Of a DNA stretch of 64,000 nucleotides, positions 22,175 through 64,000 are shown piece by piece. A model generated the notes under the pieces. It ran no database searches. It worked only from the letters and a program-made list of their open reading frames with translations, and was not told where the DNA came from. The number at the start of each line of letters is the position of its first letter. The stretch's first letter is position 1. Origin of the DNA: Tenrec ecaudatus (taxonomy: Eukaryota > Chordata > Mammalia > Afrosoricida > Tenrecidae); NCBI RefSeq assembly GCF_050624435.1, contig NC_134530.1, positions 142,454,721 to 142,518,720 of the forward strand. The letters run 5' to 3'. A program made the position numbers and the translations under genes.

Positions 22175-23841
22175 TAAAACATTAGCAAAATTATTTATTT
22201 CCATCATTTTCACGAGTAGAAAAGAAAGGGAACGAAAGAAAGAAAGAACGCTCTGATCATGTATCTTTTCTTGGCAGACGGGGATTACTCAAAAGTGGAA
22301 AGAGACTCTGGAGATGGAAATGGTGGGGCATGTATCAAGATGCACACTGCGTTTCAGAGTGTGCCTGACAGCCAAGTCCAGCCTCCCTGTGATCCAGAAC
22401 ATTTAAGAGGTAGGTTCCACGAGCAAGTGCCTGTTGTTTCCCTAAACTGCTGCTCATGCGCAACGGGAAATAAAGCAGACATCAAACCAGTCTTTGGTTT
22501 AGGAACTACATAAAAAAGTGATGAGAAAAATTGTTTTAGAAAACTTCATTGCATAGAGTTCACACAAAGGGGGTGGGGGTTTGCAGGGGTAAATGACTAT
22601 CAAGGTTGCTGCGGTACGGTAAAAAGGCTAGCTACCGACATTAGACCTTAAGTTTTCTATCTCAGAGCATGTTCCTAAGACGTCGGACAAGAGAAAATCT
22701 GAACGTGTATGTTTACAAATTGAGCTTTTCATTTAAATGTCGGTGTCTAGTGTACAACATTAATAGACATGATGGTTAAACATGTACTGGGCTGATGCTG
22801 CCCAGCTGGAAAATGGTGGGACCAAAGAAATCCAACAGGGAGAAAGAGATGAAGATGTCATTCTGCCTGACCAAACCTCTCCGTGGAAGTGACACAGGGG
22901 CATTCCCATGGCCAAGGATGGCCGCACTAGCCTTGCTGCCTCGGGGTCAAGAAGCAGAAGATACAGGACAGAGAAGAGAGTGACGCTGCTCGGGAGCTGA
23001 CATCAGCAAAGCATTCTGGTTCCTGCCGCTTTTCCAAGTAATCACCAAATCTCTCCAAGGCGTTGCATTGTGTTGGTAACTTTAACACTAATATCCTGAC
23101 ATTTAATCACTGTGTGGCTCGATCCAGGAACCAAATAATGGTGTCAGTAAAATGAAAAGTGCCCAGTGACATAAAAATTGCCTCTTTATGCCTCCTTACA
23201 CAAAACCGCGGTATGAATGGCCTTGGAGGTCACATGCTCTGAAATGCTGTCCTTCACGGTCCTTCCTATTTTGCTCCAAGAAAGAGAATAAGACAAGCTG
23301 TCTACTGACTGGGCTGCTTCAAAGGATGCTTCAATGCACTGATGTTCTATTTACGGTTCCATAAGGAAACAGTTTTAAGTCTAAAAAAATTTTTTTGTAT
23401 ATTGTAAGTCTTGAAGTTTTCTGATTGCTTTGTCTTTAAGGAAAAAGACACTCAAGTATAAAGGAATTGGCATATATCAGACCAACCAAAAGACACATTC
23501 ATGACATAATTCTAACACAAAAAAGCAAGTACACTTTTCAGAGTTAGCATGTGGGGCCATTAGCTGCAGGAAGGATGAATAGGAAAATATAAATACAATT
23601 TGGTGGCTTTTAAAAATGGTATGAACTTATCAAAATGATGATCTTAAACAATTCTGTGCATATGAAATTAAGCCAAAGTATCTGGAGTGATCATTTTTAT
23701 GGTGTTCTATTTCATAAAAAATGCAGCTTTCTTTGTGCCGAGGGCATGTCGCAACTACGAGAAAAGGAAGTCTAGAAATGGTCGAAAACTTCCATAATCA
23801 CGTGAAAGGAAAACATTGAAATTTAAAAATGCAGCAGCATG
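22175..23841 (-). other. SLC25A24: Probable 3' UTR of SLC25A24
   Basis: About 1.65 kb of mostly unique, AT-rich sequence follows the stop codon and carries no recognisable SINE, unlike its surroundings. It ends at the best polyadenylation signal. The length fits the roughly 3.3-kb human transcript as I recall it. A weaker ATTAAA on the gene strand at 23102-23107 could give a shorter 3' UTR. Confidence 0.6.
22194..22199 (-). terminator. Candidate poly(A) signal AATAAA
   Basis: The gene strand reads AATAAA here, about 1.64 kb past the stop codon. No other AATAAA was found between it and the stop codon. An ATTAAA further on, near 21950, is a second choice. Confidence 0.5.

Positions 23842-64000
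<40,159 letters not shown>

Overview
The window is nuclear DNA of a placental mammal, almost certainly an afrotherian. Dozens of AfroSINE-type tRNA-derived SINEs, RTE/BovB-like LINE fragments and one L1 3' end lineage fill the non-coding sequence. A copy of the horizontally transferred hAT element SPIN at about 50.6 kb points more narrowly to a tenrec, the afrotherian lineage in which SPIN is known. The species call is inference.

The only host gene I can support is SLC25A24 (SCaMC-1, the calcium-regulated mitochondrial ATP-Mg/phosphate carrier). It lies on the minus strand and spans the right two thirds of the window. All ten coding exons are present with GT-AG splice sites and matching phases. 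They sum to 477 codons plus stop, the length I recall for human. The initiator ATG falls 1-3 bases beyond the right edge, so exon 1 is complete except for Met1. Exons 1-4 encode the cytosol-facing calcium sensor with four EF-hands. Exons 5-10 encode the three Solcar repeats. The last coding exon ends at 23842 and a 3' UTR of about 1.65 kb probably runs to an AATAAA near 22195.

The strongest candidate novelty is inside intron 1, at 56323-56493 on the minus strand. It is an open, in-frame, EF-hand-coding segment ending in a phase-0 splice donor. It aligns without gaps to the last 39 residues of canonical exon 1 (20 of 39 identical by eye). It looks like an alternative first exon that would swap EF-hand 1 and the N-terminus.

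Layout: 1-22.2 kb is intergenic (downstream of SLC25A24) and repeat-rich. It holds a hAT MITE nested in an AfroSINE (1.85 kb), a nearly complete 2.2-kb pogo/Tigger transposon with terminal inverted repeats, TA duplication and a broken transposase (10.88-13.08 kb), L1 3' ends with a duplicated terminal module, RTE fragments, and a cluster of AfroSINEs at 20-21 kb. From 22.2 to 64.0 kb is SLC25A24, with introns carrying AfroSINEs, L1 and RTE fragments (the largest RTE at 45.1-47.9 kb), SPIN at 50.6 kb and CA/GT microsatellites. No CRISPR, rRNA or stand-alone tRNA gene was seen, and no endogenous retrovirus was recognised.
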